Assembly (NCBI RefSeq): GCF_030067815.1
Contig: NZ_CP125968.1
Coordinates: 3,030,001 to 3,094,000 of the forward strand
DNA from: Sporosarcina thermotolerans
GTDB taxonomy: Bacteria; Bacillota; Bacilli; Bacillales_A; Planococcaceae
Length of the DNA: 64,000 bases
Direction of reading: 5' to 3'
The position numbers and the translations under genes were made by a program. Of this stretch, positions 1 through 9,103 are shown piece by piece (positions within the stretch are counted from its first letter, which is position 1; the number at the start of each line of letters is the position of its first letter). Below the pieces are notes generated by a model. The model did no database searches, was not told the DNA's origin, and was given only the letters and a program-made list of their open reading frames with translations.

Positions 1-646
1 CATTATTCTTCGGAGAGTTGACAGCTGAGGAGACACTGTACGCATTCATTTGGTTTTTATCAAATGGCTTCAGCAGATTCCCTAACGTTTGAATATCCGT
101 ATTTTTCGGGTCCAGCCAAATTCCCTCATCCTCTTTTTTCAAAATGACAGGCATCCGATTATGAATCGGTTTCACCAACTCATTTGGTTCCGTCGTAATG
201 GCAGTGCATGTATGGATCAGTTTGCCGTCTGGCGATTTCCACGTTTCCCAGAGTCCAGCGATTGCAAAAAGTTCATCGGTTTTCAGCTTGATGCGCATCG
301 GCACTTTCTCGCCGTCTTTTCTTTGCCATTCATAAAATGAATCCGCTGGAATGATACAACGTTTTTTACTGAAGGCATTTCGATAGCTCGGTTTTTCCGC
401 TAGTGTCTCTGCTCGGGCATTGATCATTTTGTACCCAATCTTCTCGTCCTTCGCCCATGGCGGAATGAGGCCCCATCGTAAATGCCCCAAGCGATTCTTT
501 TCTCCATCATTAATGATTGCTACAACTTGTTGCGATGGAGAAATATTATAGCTTGGAACATAATCGCTTTCTTCAAAAGCGGCTTCAATACGGAATCGTT
601 CCATGATTTCATAGTACGGGGCAAATAAAGTAAAACGACCACACAT
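1..646 (-). CDS. SOS response-associated peptidase, YedK/HMCES family (3' end cut by window edge)
   Basis: The reading frame starts at ATG 646 with MCGRF, the hallmark N-terminus of the YedK/HMCES (SRAP) family, whose Cys2 forms a covalent link to abasic sites in single-stranded DNA. Other family marks follow in order: an NARAET stretch, DSFYEW carrying the conserved Glu, and HNRMPVIL carrying the conserved His. About 215 codons are visible and the frame is still open at base 1; relatives are about 220 residues, so only a few C-terminal residues are missing. It diverges from the phosphatase pair at 738. Role known from the family: protection of abasic sites during replication. Confidence 0.93.
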   Translation of the reverse strand, partial: MCGRFTLFAPYYEIMERFRIEAAFEESDYVPSYNISPSQQVVAIINDGEKNRLGHLRWGLIPPWAKDEKIGYKMINARAETLAEKPSYRNAFSKKRCIIPADSFYEWQRKDGEKVPMRIKLKTDELFAIAGLWETWKSPDGKLIHTCTAITTEPNELVKPIHNRMPVILKKEDEGIWLDPKNTDIQTLGNLLKPFDKNQMNAYSVSSAVNSPKNN

Positions 647-737
647 AAGAATTCTTCCTTTCTTTTGAGACTATTTTGTTAATCGTATCATGAAAATGCG
701 ATAGAATCATGATAGGCGTTATGAAAGGATGATCTAA

Positions 738-1504
738 TTGAAAAGAACTTTGGTCATTAGTGATATTCACGGAGAACTAAACTTATTTGAAGAGCTACTT
801 AAACAAGTTAACTATGATTCTGATGAAGATCAACTAATCTTATTAGGAGACTATATCGATCGTGGACCTGATTCCAAAGGGGTTCTCGAGAAAGTAATCC
901 AGTTGAAGGAAGCTGGTGCAATTGTATTAAAAGGTAACCATGAGGATATGATGGTCAAAGCAATGTTGACAGATGAAGAAAGGGCTTGGAAAAACTGGAC
1001 AAACCGTAATGGGGAAGCCAGACATTGCAAAGCTATGGATTTTCAGAAGAGCAGTTTATCATAAAAGAAGATGAACCGTTCGAAAAACCATCCATCCATT
1101 CAGAAAAGCTAAATGAACATATTCAATTCATACAAAGTCTTGACTATTTCGTTGAAACAGACGATGTGATATTCGTGCATGCAGGCGTGCATCCGGAAAA
1201 ATCCATTACAGATACAGATCCCTATGAACTTATTTGGATCAGAGATATTTTCCATAATGGATATTGTGGGGAGAAAACCGTTATTTTCGGCCATACGCCG
1301 ACAAAGAATCTACATAAGGATAAGGACAAGCAGGACTACTCCGTATACTTCGGTGAGAATCGTATTATTGGTATAGATGGAGCGGCTGTCTATGGAGGCC
1401 AATTAAATTGCTTGGAACTACCAAGCAGAACGGTGTATTGTGTAGAATCCGATAAGTTGAAAGCGATGAAAGAGGGAGATATTCATGACAAACAAACCAT
1501 ATAA
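738..1504 (+). pseudogene. PPP-superfamily metallophosphatase (PrpE-like), one frameshift
   Basis: The protein starts at TTG 738 behind AAAGGATGA and carries the PPP-family metal-binding blocks SDIHGEL, GDYIDRGPDS, GNHED, a later HAGVHPE and FGHTP. Known members dephosphorylate Ser/Thr proteins or cleave diadenosine tetraphosphate; the substrate here is unknown. The frame breaks at the GGGG run 1011-1014: one extra G would join the two halves into 255 residues. The break falls between the GNHED and HAGVH blocks and nothing else is lost, so a base-calling error is likely. The 3' end overlaps the next phosphatase gene by 20 bp, which implies co-translation. Confidence 0.85.
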
Positions 1505-1907
1505 AGCATTGGTGACAGATCGAATCTTTTTCGGAGGTGTCGATGCAATTGAAGAGGTAATGGCTAACGAAAAGATTGATGTGATTTACGACTTACGAGC
1601 AACTGTAAACGGCGATTTGCCAAGTGAAATCAGTGTCCACCAACCTTTGTTGGATGATGCCGAATCACAAGACGATTCTATCCGCGAGGCTGTAAGTAAA
1701 GTGATGGAGGCTTACAAGGAAGGTAAAAACATCTACTTCCATTGTAATACAGGCAGAGGGCGCGGCGGCACTCTCGCTGCAGCAACCTTGCTTGAGTTAG
1801 GGAAAGCGGAAAACATCGAAGAAGCCGAAATGATGAGTACAGCCATCCGACCGGAAACCAATATAAAGCCTGCATTTAAGGAAGCTTTAAAAAGGATATA
1901 CAAGTAA
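1485..1907 (+). CDS. Dual-specificity / protein-tyrosine phosphatase-like protein
   Basis: This 140-residue protein has the cysteine phosphatase loop HCNTGRGR (H-C-x5-R) near residue 87, followed by a GGT that fits the end of the P-loop. That makes it a compact DSP/PTP fold. A general-acid Asp is plausible in the DDAESQDD stretch but cannot be assigned. ATG 1485 follows GAGGGAG and lies inside the end of the upstream PPP-type phosphatase gene, so two phosphatases of unrelated chemistry are translationally coupled. A bidirectional terminator follows at once. Targets are unknown. Confidence 0.82.
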   Translation: MTNKPYKALVTDRIFFGGVDAIEEVMANEKIDVIYDLRATVNGDLPSEISVHQPLLDDAESQDDSIREAVSKVMEAYKEGKNIYFHCNTGRGRGGTLAAATLLELGKAENIEEAEMMSTAIRPETNIKPAFKEALKRIYK

Positions 1908-1914
1908 AATGACG

Positions 1915-1943
1915 AAAGCCGGATTCCATTTGAATCCGGCTTT
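1915..1943. terminator. Bidirectional intrinsic terminator
   Basis: A perfect 12-bp stem (1915-1926 with 1932-1943) and 5-base loop, flanked by A and T tracts, lies between the convergent phosphatase and MFS genes. Confidence 0.85.
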
Positions 1944-1954
1944 GCATATTCCAA

Positions 1955-3118
1955 TCAATTTACACGACGTTTTCGGAAAGTCATTATATATAATGCAAGC
2001 ACTACAAGAACAAGCAGACCTGATAACAAATAAACATTTTGATATCCAAATTGAGAAGCAATAACTCCTAATATAAATGAACCGATAGCTAGTCCTGTGT
2101 CAAACAACGTAAAAAATGTTGCAGTCGCATATCCACTTCGATTATGCGATGTTGACTGAATGGCAAGTGTCTGCAAACTCGGAACAAGTGCCCCATAACC
2201 CAGTCCAACACACGCCCCTGCGAGAAGGAATAACCCTGCAGAGTTCATGAACGCCAGTATGAAAAATCCAATGAAAAACAATATGAACCCTGGAATCAGG
2301 ATATACACGGGTCCTTTTTCATCGAAAATTTTCCCAGTTAATGGCCTCGTTATTAGCATGACAGCAGCGAAAACGACGAAAAAGAAGCTTGCAAATGCTA
2401 GTAATTCTTTTTCAAGAGCATAAATCGATAAATAGGAAAGAACACTTGCATACGAAAAAGCGATTAAACTTGCTAATAATGCAATTGGAATAGCCTTTTT
2501 CTCGAATAGATCATTCCAAGTAAATCGTTTCGATGGTGTTACGGCTCCTTCCACTTTCACATCCGGAATAAGAACAGCCACAACTGCACCAATCAGCATA
2601 AGAATGCTCATTAAGATGAACAGAGCATCGTACGAATAAGTTTGGATGATGAACAATGCGATAAAAGGACCGACTACAACGGCCAAATTGGTCGACATGA
2701 CAAAATATCCAAGACCCGCACCCCGTCTTGTCACTGGAACGATATCAGCCGCGATAGATCCTGCTGCGGTTGTAACAATACTAAACCAAATACCTTGGAA
2801 GAAACGCAACGCAAGCAAACCTTCAAACGGAGTAATGAAATAGTAGAGGACGGTACAAATGAGGTAAAAGATTAAACTAATCCAAAGCATCCTTCGTTTC
2901 CCAGCTATATCGAGTAACTTGCCTGTAAACGGACGGACAATGATAGCAGATAATAAGAAAATGGTCATCAGTAGACCTGCTTCTTCATCCGTTCGACTTA
3001 AAGCGTCTTTTGCATAAAGCGGTAACGTAGATACCAAACCATAAAACACTATGAAAACGGATAAATTCGTTAAGAATAAACTTATAAATGATTTTGTCCA
3101 AATCGGTTCTTTATTCAA
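1955..3118 (-). CDS. MFS transporter (efflux type)
   Basis: This is a 387-residue, very hydrophobic protein with about 12 predicted membrane segments. The loop between segments 2 and 3 reads GKLLDIAGKRR, the usual MFS motif A position, and a related GKIFDEKGP occurs in the second half. The size and the adjacent MarR repressor gene 16 bp upstream are typical of drug or metabolite efflux pumps; the pair resembles Bacillus subtilis ywoG-ywoH in layout. The substrate cannot be read from sequence. Confidence 0.88.
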   Translation of the reverse strand: MNKEPIWTKSFISLFLTNLSVFIVFYGLVSTLPLYAKDALSRTDEEAGLLMTIFLLSAIIVRPFTGKLLDIAGKRRMLWISLIFYLICTVLYYFITPFEGLLALRFFQGIWFSIVTTAAGSIAADIVPVTRRGAGLGYFVMSTNLAVVVGPFIALFIIQTYSYDALFILMSILMLIGAVVAVLIPDVKVEGAVTPSKRFTWNDLFEKKAIPIALLASLIAFSYASVLSYLSIYALEKELLAFASFFFVVFAAVMLITRPLTGKIFDEKGPVYILIPGFILFFIGFFILAFMNSAGLFLLAGACVGLGYGALVPSLQTLAIQSTSHNRSGYATATFFTLFDTGLAIGSFILGVIASQFGYQNVYLLSGLLVLVVLALYIMTFRKRRVN

Positions 3119-3134
3119 TTAAAAACTCCCCTTC

Positions 3135-3530
3135 TTATCCAAGTTTTTTTAACAACTTGCCTAAAAGTTCCTCTTCGTCTTTTGTTAGGTTTCTCAAGGA
3201 AATTTCTTCAAACTGAATGATGGTTTGTTCAATCTCGGCCATCCTATCTATAGCCTTCCCAGAAAGTCTAACAATTTTCTCACGACGATCCTTGCCTACA
3301 CTTGTTTCCAACCAACCCATCTGTTCCAAACGGTTGACGGTTCTGGTGATGGTCGGCGCTTCCACATTCAAATACTTCCAAATCTGTGTCAAAGTCATTT
3401 CTCCATGTCCATTCACACAATAAATAACAGACCATTGAGCGGCATATAAATCATACTGTTTCAATGCATTATTCAGCTCTTTACTCAATAATCTCGATTT
3501 CTGGAACAATTCATGTATTAATGGATTCAT
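3135..3530 (-). CDS. MarR-family transcriptional regulator
   Basis: A 131-residue winged-helix protein. The recognition region is TLTQIWKYLNVEAPTITRTV and the wing is LETSVGKDRREKIVRL, the DxR-type wing of MarR proteins. It is the first gene of a two-gene unit with the MFS transporter downstream. Such repressors usually bind a palindrome over their own promoter and release it on ligand binding; a suitable palindrome is present just upstream (3549-3560). Confidence 0.92.
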   Translation of the reverse strand: MNPLIHELFQKSRLLSKELNNALKQYDLYAAQWSVIYCVNGHGEMTLTQIWKYLNVEAPTITRTVNRLEQMGWLETSVGKDRREKIVRLSGKAIDRMAEIEQTIIQFEEISLRNLTKDEEELLGKLLKKLG

Positions 3531-3548
3531 TTCCTCACGCCTTTTTAT

Positions 3549-3596
3549 TTACTTAGGTAACTAATATAGTATACTTCGCGGTCCGAAATATGTAAA
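3549..3596 (-). promoter_or_regulatory. SigA-type promoter with MarR-type operator for the marR-MFS pair
   Basis: On the minus strand, TTTACA (3591-3596), a 17-base spacer and TATACT (3568-3573) form a near-consensus promoter. Directly downstream of the -10 box lies the perfect inverted repeat TTAC-TTAG-GTAA (3549-3560), correctly placed for autorepression. That MarR binds it is inference. Confidence 0.7.
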
Positions 3597-3624
3597 GAAT
3601 TATACTAAAATACGAAAATAAAAA

Positions 3625-3653
3625 ACCGCAACCGTTATATGGCACGGAGCGGT
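3625..3653 (-). terminator. Intrinsic terminator of the Fsr-like MFS gene
   Basis: An interrupted stem (ACCGC..CCG with CGG..CGGT) is followed on the minus strand by a T-rich tract (A-run 3616-3625 on the plus strand). It sits just after the stop codon at 3660. Confidence 0.6.
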
Positions 3654-3659
3654 TAAATA

Positions 3660-4876
3660 TTAATTTGCAGATGCAGTAATCTTTTGATCCTTCGGCAAAC
3701 CGAGTCCAACCAAACCGATGAACGGTAAGAAGGAGGCGATGACCATTGTAGGGAAAATTCCGATGGTATCCATTAATGCACCCAGAACGACTGCCCCAAT
3801 GGCGCCCATTCCGAATGCTAATCCTACTGTCAGACCAGCCATCGTCCCAATTTTACTTGGCACAAGCTCTTGGGCGTAAATGACAGTAACCGAAAAGCTA
3901 AGCATGATAAAGAATCCTATCAAAGTCAATAATACACCGACTGCCCATAATGGCATATATGGAAGCATGATACATAAAGGCAAAGGAACGATTAGGGACA
4001 ACACAATTACGTTTTTACGACCGATTCGATCCGCCATCGGTCCACCGAAAAATGTACCCGCCGCACCTAATGCCATGAATAAGAAGATGTATAGCTGCCC
4101 TTGTTCAATCTTTAATCCATAGTCATCCATTAAATAAAAAATGTAAAAGCTTGTAACATTTGTTACGTAGAATGATCTGGCAAAAATAATGATTAACAAC
4201 AACGTCAATGCAATGCCAATTTGTTTTTTCGTCAGATCCCCGATAGAAGATAGTAAAACTTTTTTGCGATTATTTTTCTTCTCTAAGTCCAACTGTTGTT
4301 TATACCAGGCGGAAATTCTTGATAGTATTATTATCCCAAGTGCCGCTACAACGATGAAAATAGCTGCACCCTTCTGTCCAAGGGGCACAAGGACAAATGC
4401 ACTGATCAAAGGAGCTAAAGCTTGTCCAGAATTTCCGCCGACTTGATAGATCGATTGAGAAAGCCCTCTTTTGTACCTGCGGCAAGGAAAGATACTCGAG
4501 AGCCCTCCGGATGGAAGACAGCTGAGCCAAGGCCTAATAAAATGACAGCTACTAGGATCAGCCAATAGCTTGGGGCAATTGCCAAACCGGCCATACCGAT
4601 AAGAGAAAACGTCATTCCAATCGGAAGTGCATAAGGCATCGGTTTCTTGTCACTAAAATATCCAACAACCGGTTGAAGAACTGAAGCAACCATATTTAAT
4701 GCAAAGAAAATAAAGCCAAGTTGGGTGAAACTTAATCCTCTTTCTTTTTCCAAGACAGGAAACATAGCCGGAATAACGGCTTGAAGCGTGTCATTTAGTA
4801 AATGACACGCGCCAATTGCAAACATGATTGGATATACTGGGTTTGCGAGATTTTGCGTCTCTTTATTTGAAGTCAT
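3660..4876 (-). pseudogene. MFS transporter, fosmidomycin-resistance (Fsr) type, one frameshift
   Basis: The N-terminal half (ACHLLNDTLQAVIPAMFP ... SAVFHPEGSRVSFLAAG) and the C-terminal half (KRGLSQSIYQVGGNSGQALA) match the conserved HPEGSR...GLAQSIFQVGGNSG block of the Fsr family of proton-driven exporters. The halves are in different frames; one extra base in the T-run 4469-4472 restores a single 405-residue protein. ATG 4876 is preferred because GCGGGGAT precedes it; an upstream in-frame ATG at 4933 has no ribosome binding site. About 12 membrane segments are visible. Its export substrate is unknown. Confidence 0.85.
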
Positions 4877-5041
4877 ATGTATCCCCGCTTTTTTCATAAA
4901 ATTCGACAATATATGTATAGTATACAGCAACAATTTTCCAGCGCGAGTCCTTTCTTCATTTATTCCATTTCAATTATCGTTTTAGGATATGAAATTTCCG
5001 GGTAGATTGAGGGTAAAGTATTCGAAAGGATTGACGTTAAT

Positions 5042-5416
5042 ATGTCAATTTTCACTAATGTATCATTGATTGTTTTATTCCCCGCAACACTTTTATTGTT
5101 GACGTTAGAAATTGTATTAGGCTCATACAAAGCCCTTTATCCTCAGTGGACAACCAAGCTTGCTATTAGTAATTTGTTTCTTAATATATTATGGATGCTT
5201 CTGATTGTCTATTTGCTTCTCAATCCTAATCTAATTCGTCCATATCTTGCGGAATCTTTGGCAAAGGTTTTTCAAAGATCACCCGAAGATATCACTACCC
5301 AAGTTTCCCTAATCATCATGGGCGTGGGACTCAGCTCTATTGCAACGACTATTATTGACTCATTCATGGGGTTCAAACATCTCAGGACGGAAAGAATTAA
5401 ACAGTTATTTAAATAA
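5042..5416 (+). CDS. Small membrane protein of unknown function
   Basis: A 124-residue protein with three apparent membrane segments: residues ~5-27, a middle segment around FLNILWMLLIVYLLL, and a third around SLIIMGVGLSSIATTII, with a basic C-terminus. I do not recognise the family. It is monocistronic, diverges from the Fsr-like transporter and ends in a strong terminator. AAAGGA lies 11 bases before ATG 5042, a slightly long spacing. Confidence 0.65.
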   Translation: MSIFTNVSLIVLFPATLLLLTLEIVLGSYKALYPQWTTKLAISNLFLNILWMLLIVYLLLNPNLIRPYLAESLAKVFQRSPEDITTQVSLIIMGVGLSSIATTIIDSFMGFKHLRTERIKQLFK

Positions 5417-5421
5417 CATAT

Positions 5422-5461
5422 GAAAAAGAGATTGGATTCCCGAAAGAATCCAATCTCTTTT
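5422..5461. terminator. Bidirectional intrinsic terminator
   Basis: A 17-bp perfect stem (5422-5438 with 5445-5461) with loop CCGAAA and A/T tracts on both sides, between convergent genes. Confidence 0.92.
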
Positions 5462-5465
5462 TAAA

Positions 5466-6674
5466 TTATTCCACTCTACCCTTTTCCGTTCCTGCGACAA
5501 CAACCGCCGCGGAAGCATCCCCAACAACGTTGACGGAAGTTCTCATCATGTCTAAAATTCGGTCAATCCCTGCAATTAATGCAATCCCTTCAAGTGGCAT
5601 GTTCACAGATGTGAGAACCATTGCAAGCATGATCATTCCTGCCCCAGGAACTCCCGCTGTTCCAATCGACGCTAAAATTGTAATTAGAACGACAGTCAGT
5701 AGTTGCATGAACGATAGTTCCAAACTATAGAACTGGGCGATGAATATGACGGCGACCCCTTGGTAAATCGCAGTTCCGTCCATATTGACGGTTGCCCCCA
5801 ACGGAAGAACAAAGCTTGATATCTTATTAGGCACTTTCAAGTTTTCATTCGTGTTCTTAATCGTTACAGGCAATGTCCCGGAGCTACTGCACGTACTGAA
5901 CGCAACAAATGCAGCAGGAGAGATTCCTTTGAAAAATGTTTTAGGATTCATCCCAGCAAATGTTTTTACAGCAGATGAATAGACAAGTACAGCATGCAGG
6001 ATACAAGCGATATATACAGCAAGAATCACCTTCACTAACGGCAATAGCACGGATAATCCGTATTGGCCGACAACCGGTGCCAACAAACCTAAAATACCGA
6101 TTGGCGCCACTTTCATGACAATACCCGTTATTTTATACATGATTTCAGCAAAGCCTTCGAAGAACGTGTAAACCGGACGTGCTTTTTCACCGACCAATGT
6201 GATGGCAAGGCCAATGAATAAAGCGAAGAAAATGATTTGCAATACATTCCCGGAAGATAATGCAGTGAATGGATTCTCGGGTACGATATTTAGTATCGTC
6301 GTAATGGCACTTTGCGGCTCTTTAGTCGCAGCTTCAGGCGCCACAAGCCCCTCCGAAGAAACATCCACACCTTTTCCAGGTGAAATGATAAATGCAACAG
6401 TAAGGCCAATGACAATTGCAATTGCGGTCGTCACTAAATAATACGAGACAGTTTTCAATCCAATCCTACCTAACTGCTTAGGATCAGAAGTACTCGCTAC
6501 ACCAACTACTAGTGTAGATAAAATGAGTGGTGCAATAATGAACTTGATAAGCCTTAAAAACAAATCCCCAAACGGTTTTAGAAAATCGATGGAACTGCCA
6601 AACACACTTCCTAAAATGATTGCTAAAACAAAGGCAATGAAAATCTGCGTGACAAGATTGAACTTTATCTTCAT
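5466..6674 (-). CDS. Dicarboxylate/amino acid:cation symporter (DAACS family)
   Basis: A 402-residue polytopic protein with the family signatures: the Ser-rich re-entrant loop STCSSSGTLPVTIKNT and GATVNMDGTAIYQGVAV, which contains the NMDGT cation/substrate site, and a late helix with TAGVPGAGMIML. These define the GltP/GltT/DctA group, which takes up glutamate, aspartate or C4-dicarboxylates with Na+ or H+. The exact substrate is not resolvable here. AAAGGGGAG precedes ATG 6674. It stands alone between two terminators. Confidence 0.93.
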   Translation of the reverse strand: MKIKFNLVTQIFIAFVLAIILGSVFGSSIDFLKPFGDLFLRLIKFIIAPLILSTLVVGVASTSDPKQLGRIGLKTVSYYLVTTAIAIVIGLTVAFIISPGKGVDVSSEGLVAPEAATKEPQSAITTILNIVPENPFTALSSGNVLQIIFFALFIGLAITLVGEKARPVYTFFEGFAEIMYKITGIVMKVAPIGILGLLAPVVGQYGLSVLLPLVKVILAVYIACILHAVLVYSSAVKTFAGMNPKTFFKGISPAAFVAFSTCSSSGTLPVTIKNTNENLKVPNKISSFVLPLGATVNMDGTAIYQGVAVIFIAQFYSLELSFMQLLTVVLITILASIGTAGVPGAGMIMLAMVLTSVNMPLEGIALIAGIDRILDMMRTSVNVVGDASAAVVVAGTEKGRVE

Positions 6675-6755
6675 TCTTCTCCCCTTTCTTATAAATCCTT
6701 ATACCAACATATACATTTCAGGGAGTTAACATGAATGAATAGTCTATGTATTTAA

Positions 6756-6787
6756 AAACCCCTTCTCACATTTGTGAGAAGGGGTTT
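6756..6787. terminator. Intrinsic terminator
   Basis: A 15-bp perfect stem (6756-6770 with 6773-6787) and 2-base loop, with A and T tracts. It lies between two minus-strand genes and ends the DUF4870 transcript. Confidence 0.9.
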
Positions 6788-6794
6788 GTAGCAA

Positions 6795-7100
6795 TCAGAT
6801 CCATCTGCCGACAATCGGGTAATTGTATGTCTCGCCACCAAGGGCTTTTACAATTCCAATAATAGGAACAATTATCGTCATCAATATGAATACAATCAGC
6901 ATCGGAATACCAATAAGGAAAATAATTAATATTGCCGATATGAATATTAATGCACCCATCACCAATTGGAACAATAATGCCTGGATGGATAGTCTTTTTA
7001 TCTCCGAATCATCAATAACTAAATAGAGTACGAAAGGGACTAAAAAAGGAGCAAAAAATGCGCTTGCATGTACCAATACTTTTAGGCCGGTTTTTTCCAT
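6795..7100 (-). CDS. DUF4870 family membrane protein
   Basis: A 101-residue protein with three or four membrane segments, ending YNYPIVGRWI. The layout of a first segment, a polar loop with IKRLSIQALLFQ, two adjacent long segments and a terminal YPxxGR motif fits DUF4870. Function is unknown. AAAGGAGG precedes ATG 7100. Confidence 0.85.
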   Translation of the reverse strand: MEKTGLKVLVHASAFFAPFLVPFVLYLVIDDSEIKRLSIQALLFQLVMGALIFISAILIIFLIGIPMLIVFILMTIIVPIIGIVKALGGETYNYPIVGRWI

Positions 7101-7166
7101 GATTGAAACCTCCTTTTATGCGTTTCTACTCTATTTTACGGATGAGTGTTTAGGAAGTTTCGTTTT

Positions 7167-8399
7167 TCAGCTCATTAATTCGTCATATTTTTGATTAAGT
7201 TTTTTCACGTCAATCTCTTCAATAACTTTATCGTCTAATTCGTAACGATTCTTTAGCTCTAAAATACGTTTTACACTTTCATCGAGCCTTTCCATGGATA
7301 TAATTCCTGATTCCACAGCTGCCACCAATGTGTCAAACGTATCTACTTGATTTTGGTAATCCCCGGCAATTAAAAGTAAATCACTACCTGCCAAAAAAGA
7401 TTGAATGGCCGCTTCAGCCACTGTATACTCATTGACGATTGCACCCATTGTTAAATCATCGGTTATGACAACCCCATTATAATGCATTTCATTCCGTAAA
7501 AGATCCGTAATGATTTTCTTCGATAATGAAGAGGGATACTCCTTGTCCAATTCCGGAAATAGTATATGGGCTACCATGATCATATCCACATTTTCATCGA
7601 TTGCCTTTTGAAAAGGTACTAACTCGGTTTGTTTAAGCTCCTGTAAGCTCTTTTGAATAATAGGCAATGCTTTATGGGAGTCGATATGTGTGTCACCATG
7701 GCCCGGAAAATGCTTAACGACGGAAATGATCCCATTATCGGTCATTCCTTTCATAACAGACATACCCAAAGAAGCAACTTTATAAGGGTCGGAAGAGAAG
7801 GATCGATCCCCGATTACCGGGTTCTGTGGATTACTATTAACATCTAATACCGGGGCAAAGTTCATATTGTAACCGAATGAGTGAAGAAGCTCGGCAAGAT
7901 AAATCCCTGTTTCATAAGCAAATGATTCCTTATTCTTTTGTCCAATCAATGAGGCTGCGGGTAATTTCTTCATCCCTGCTGGTATTCGGGAAACTCGTCC
8001 ACCCTCTTCATCAACCGACAATAATAACTGGATATCATTTCCTTCATTCGCCTTTTTACTATCGTTTAATAATTGTACGATGCCGGATGGTGTAGATATA
8101 TTTTTGCCTAATAAAATAATTCCTCCGACTTTGTTTTGTCGGATAAGACGGTCAATTTCGCCATTGAATGTTTTCCCCGACATACCAACAATTAATAATT
8201 GCCCTATTTTTTCCTCTACGGACATTTCTTCCATCATTAAATCGATACCGGAAAACTCCACTGTAATTGTGTCTGCGACTGAATGTCTTTCAGTGAAGTC
8301 TGGAACCTGATGATGGTCCTTTTCAATATTCATTTTAGAACAGCCTGTAAAAAGAAAAAGGGAAAGGACGATTAACCAGCCTACTTGCTTCATCGTCAT
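7167..8399 (-). CDS. Glycoside hydrolase family 3 beta-N-acetylhexosaminidase (NagZ-like lipoprotein)
   Basis: A 410-residue protein with a signal peptide ending in the lipobox LFTGC, so it is probably anchored outside the membrane. The GH3 N-terminal barrel shows KHFPGHGDTHIDSH (His near residue 230, part of the catalytic Asp-His dyad of NagZ enzymes) and VVITDDLTMGAI, whose Asp is the nucleophile. Such enzymes release N-acetylglucosamine from muropeptides during wall turnover. It is smaller than the two-domain B. subtilis NagZ (YbbD). It is the last gene of a tight four-gene minus-strand run from 9334. Confidence 0.92.
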   Translation of the reverse strand: MTMKQVGWLIVLSLFLFTGCSKMNIEKDHHQVPDFTERHSVADTITVEFSGIDLMMEEMSVEEKIGQLLIVGMSGKTFNGEIDRLIRQNKVGGIILLGKNISTPSGIVQLLNDSKKANEGNDIQLLLSVDEEGGRVSRIPAGMKKLPAASLIGQKNKESFAYETGIYLAELLHSFGYNMNFAPVLDVNSNPQNPVIGDRSFSSDPYKVASLGMSVMKGMTDNGIISVVKHFPGHGDTHIDSHKALPIIQKSLQELKQTELVPFQKAIDENVDMIMVAHILFPELDKEYPSSLSKKIITDLLRNEMHYNGVVITDDLTMGAIVNEYTVAEAAIQSFLAGSDLLLIAGDYQNQVDTFDTLVAAVESGIISMERLDESVKRILELKNRYELDDKVIEEIDVKKLNQKYDELMS

Positions 8400-8409
8400 T
8401 CCCTCCTAT

Positions 8410-8799
8410 CTATTTCCAAATTTCCTTCGCACGATCAAGCGTGTCTATTGAAATGCGCCCTTTTAACATTGGGGGCGGACAATGTTTATTATGTTCCGCA
8501 ATTTTTTCATTCACTTTATCGACTCTTTTTTCCAATTCTACCCGTTCTTCATTCATTATAAACCTGTCGATTTCATACAACATATCACGAATTTCATGCT
8601 GTAATTTCAACCAATGCGGTTTATATCCTGCGTCTTTCGCGATGCGTTGAAAATGTTGGAAGGTATCACCTGAAAAATAATCCTTCGGCAACGGTTTTCC
8701 GAAGCCTTTCAGGTTTTCCATTCCACCTTCATCAGACTTCTTTTTTAGAATATCACCGATCAGGTCGTTATAGGGAGGCATTGAATTATTATCTGACAT
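8410..8799 (-). CDS. DUF1992 / DnaJ-homologue subfamily C member 28-like protein
   Basis: A 129-residue soluble protein containing GMENLKGFGKPLPKDYF and KPHWLKLQHEIRDML, the conserved core of DUF1992 (found in DNAJC28 and many bacterial proteins). No J-domain HPD motif is present, so chaperone activity is not implied. It lies 10 bp upstream of the NagZ-like gene and 18 bp downstream of a small membrane protein gene. Confidence 0.85.
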   Translation of the reverse strand: MSDNNSMPPYNDLIGDILKKKSDEGGMENLKGFGKPLPKDYFSGDTFQHFQRIAKDAGYKPHWLKLQHEIRDMLYEIDRFIMNEERVELEKRVDKVNEKIAEHNKHCPPPMLKGRISIDTLDRAKEIWK

Positions 8800-8817
8800 C
8801 TTGATCCCACTCTTTCA

Positions 8818-9063
8818 TCAGATTTTCATGATTTCATTTTTACCGGATGTATAATCGAGTTTCATCTGTTCAAGTTCAAGCTTCATTTTTTCTGTCTCAA
8901 TGATGAAATTCTGCTGCTTTAATCTTTCCAGTTCAATCTCTTCACGAACCATATCCGCTTTGAACTTCATTGTTTTCCGCTTGTAATCCGTGATAATAGC
9001 AGTGATCGGAACACACATGACGATCCCGACAATTAAAATACCTGTAATGTATCCCATTCCCAT
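8818..9063 (-). CDS. Small membrane/coiled-coil protein, paralogue B
   Basis: An 81-residue protein: one N-terminal membrane segment (residues ~4-24), a short basic patch (DYKRK), then a charged helix with KQQNFIIETEKMKLELEQMK suited to a coiled coil. It is a tandem paralogue of the next gene upstream; their C-terminal halves are almost identical. I do not recognise the family. The architecture recalls PspB or LiaI/LiaF accessory proteins but no homology is claimed. Confidence 0.75.
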   Translation of the reverse strand: MGMGYITGILIVGIVMCVPITAIITDYKRKTMKFKADMVREEIELERLKQQNFIIETEKMKLELEQMKLDYTSGKNEIMKI

Positions 9064-9103
9064 ACTTCCCTACCCTTCTCTCAGATCTGACCCATTTCAA
9101 TTA

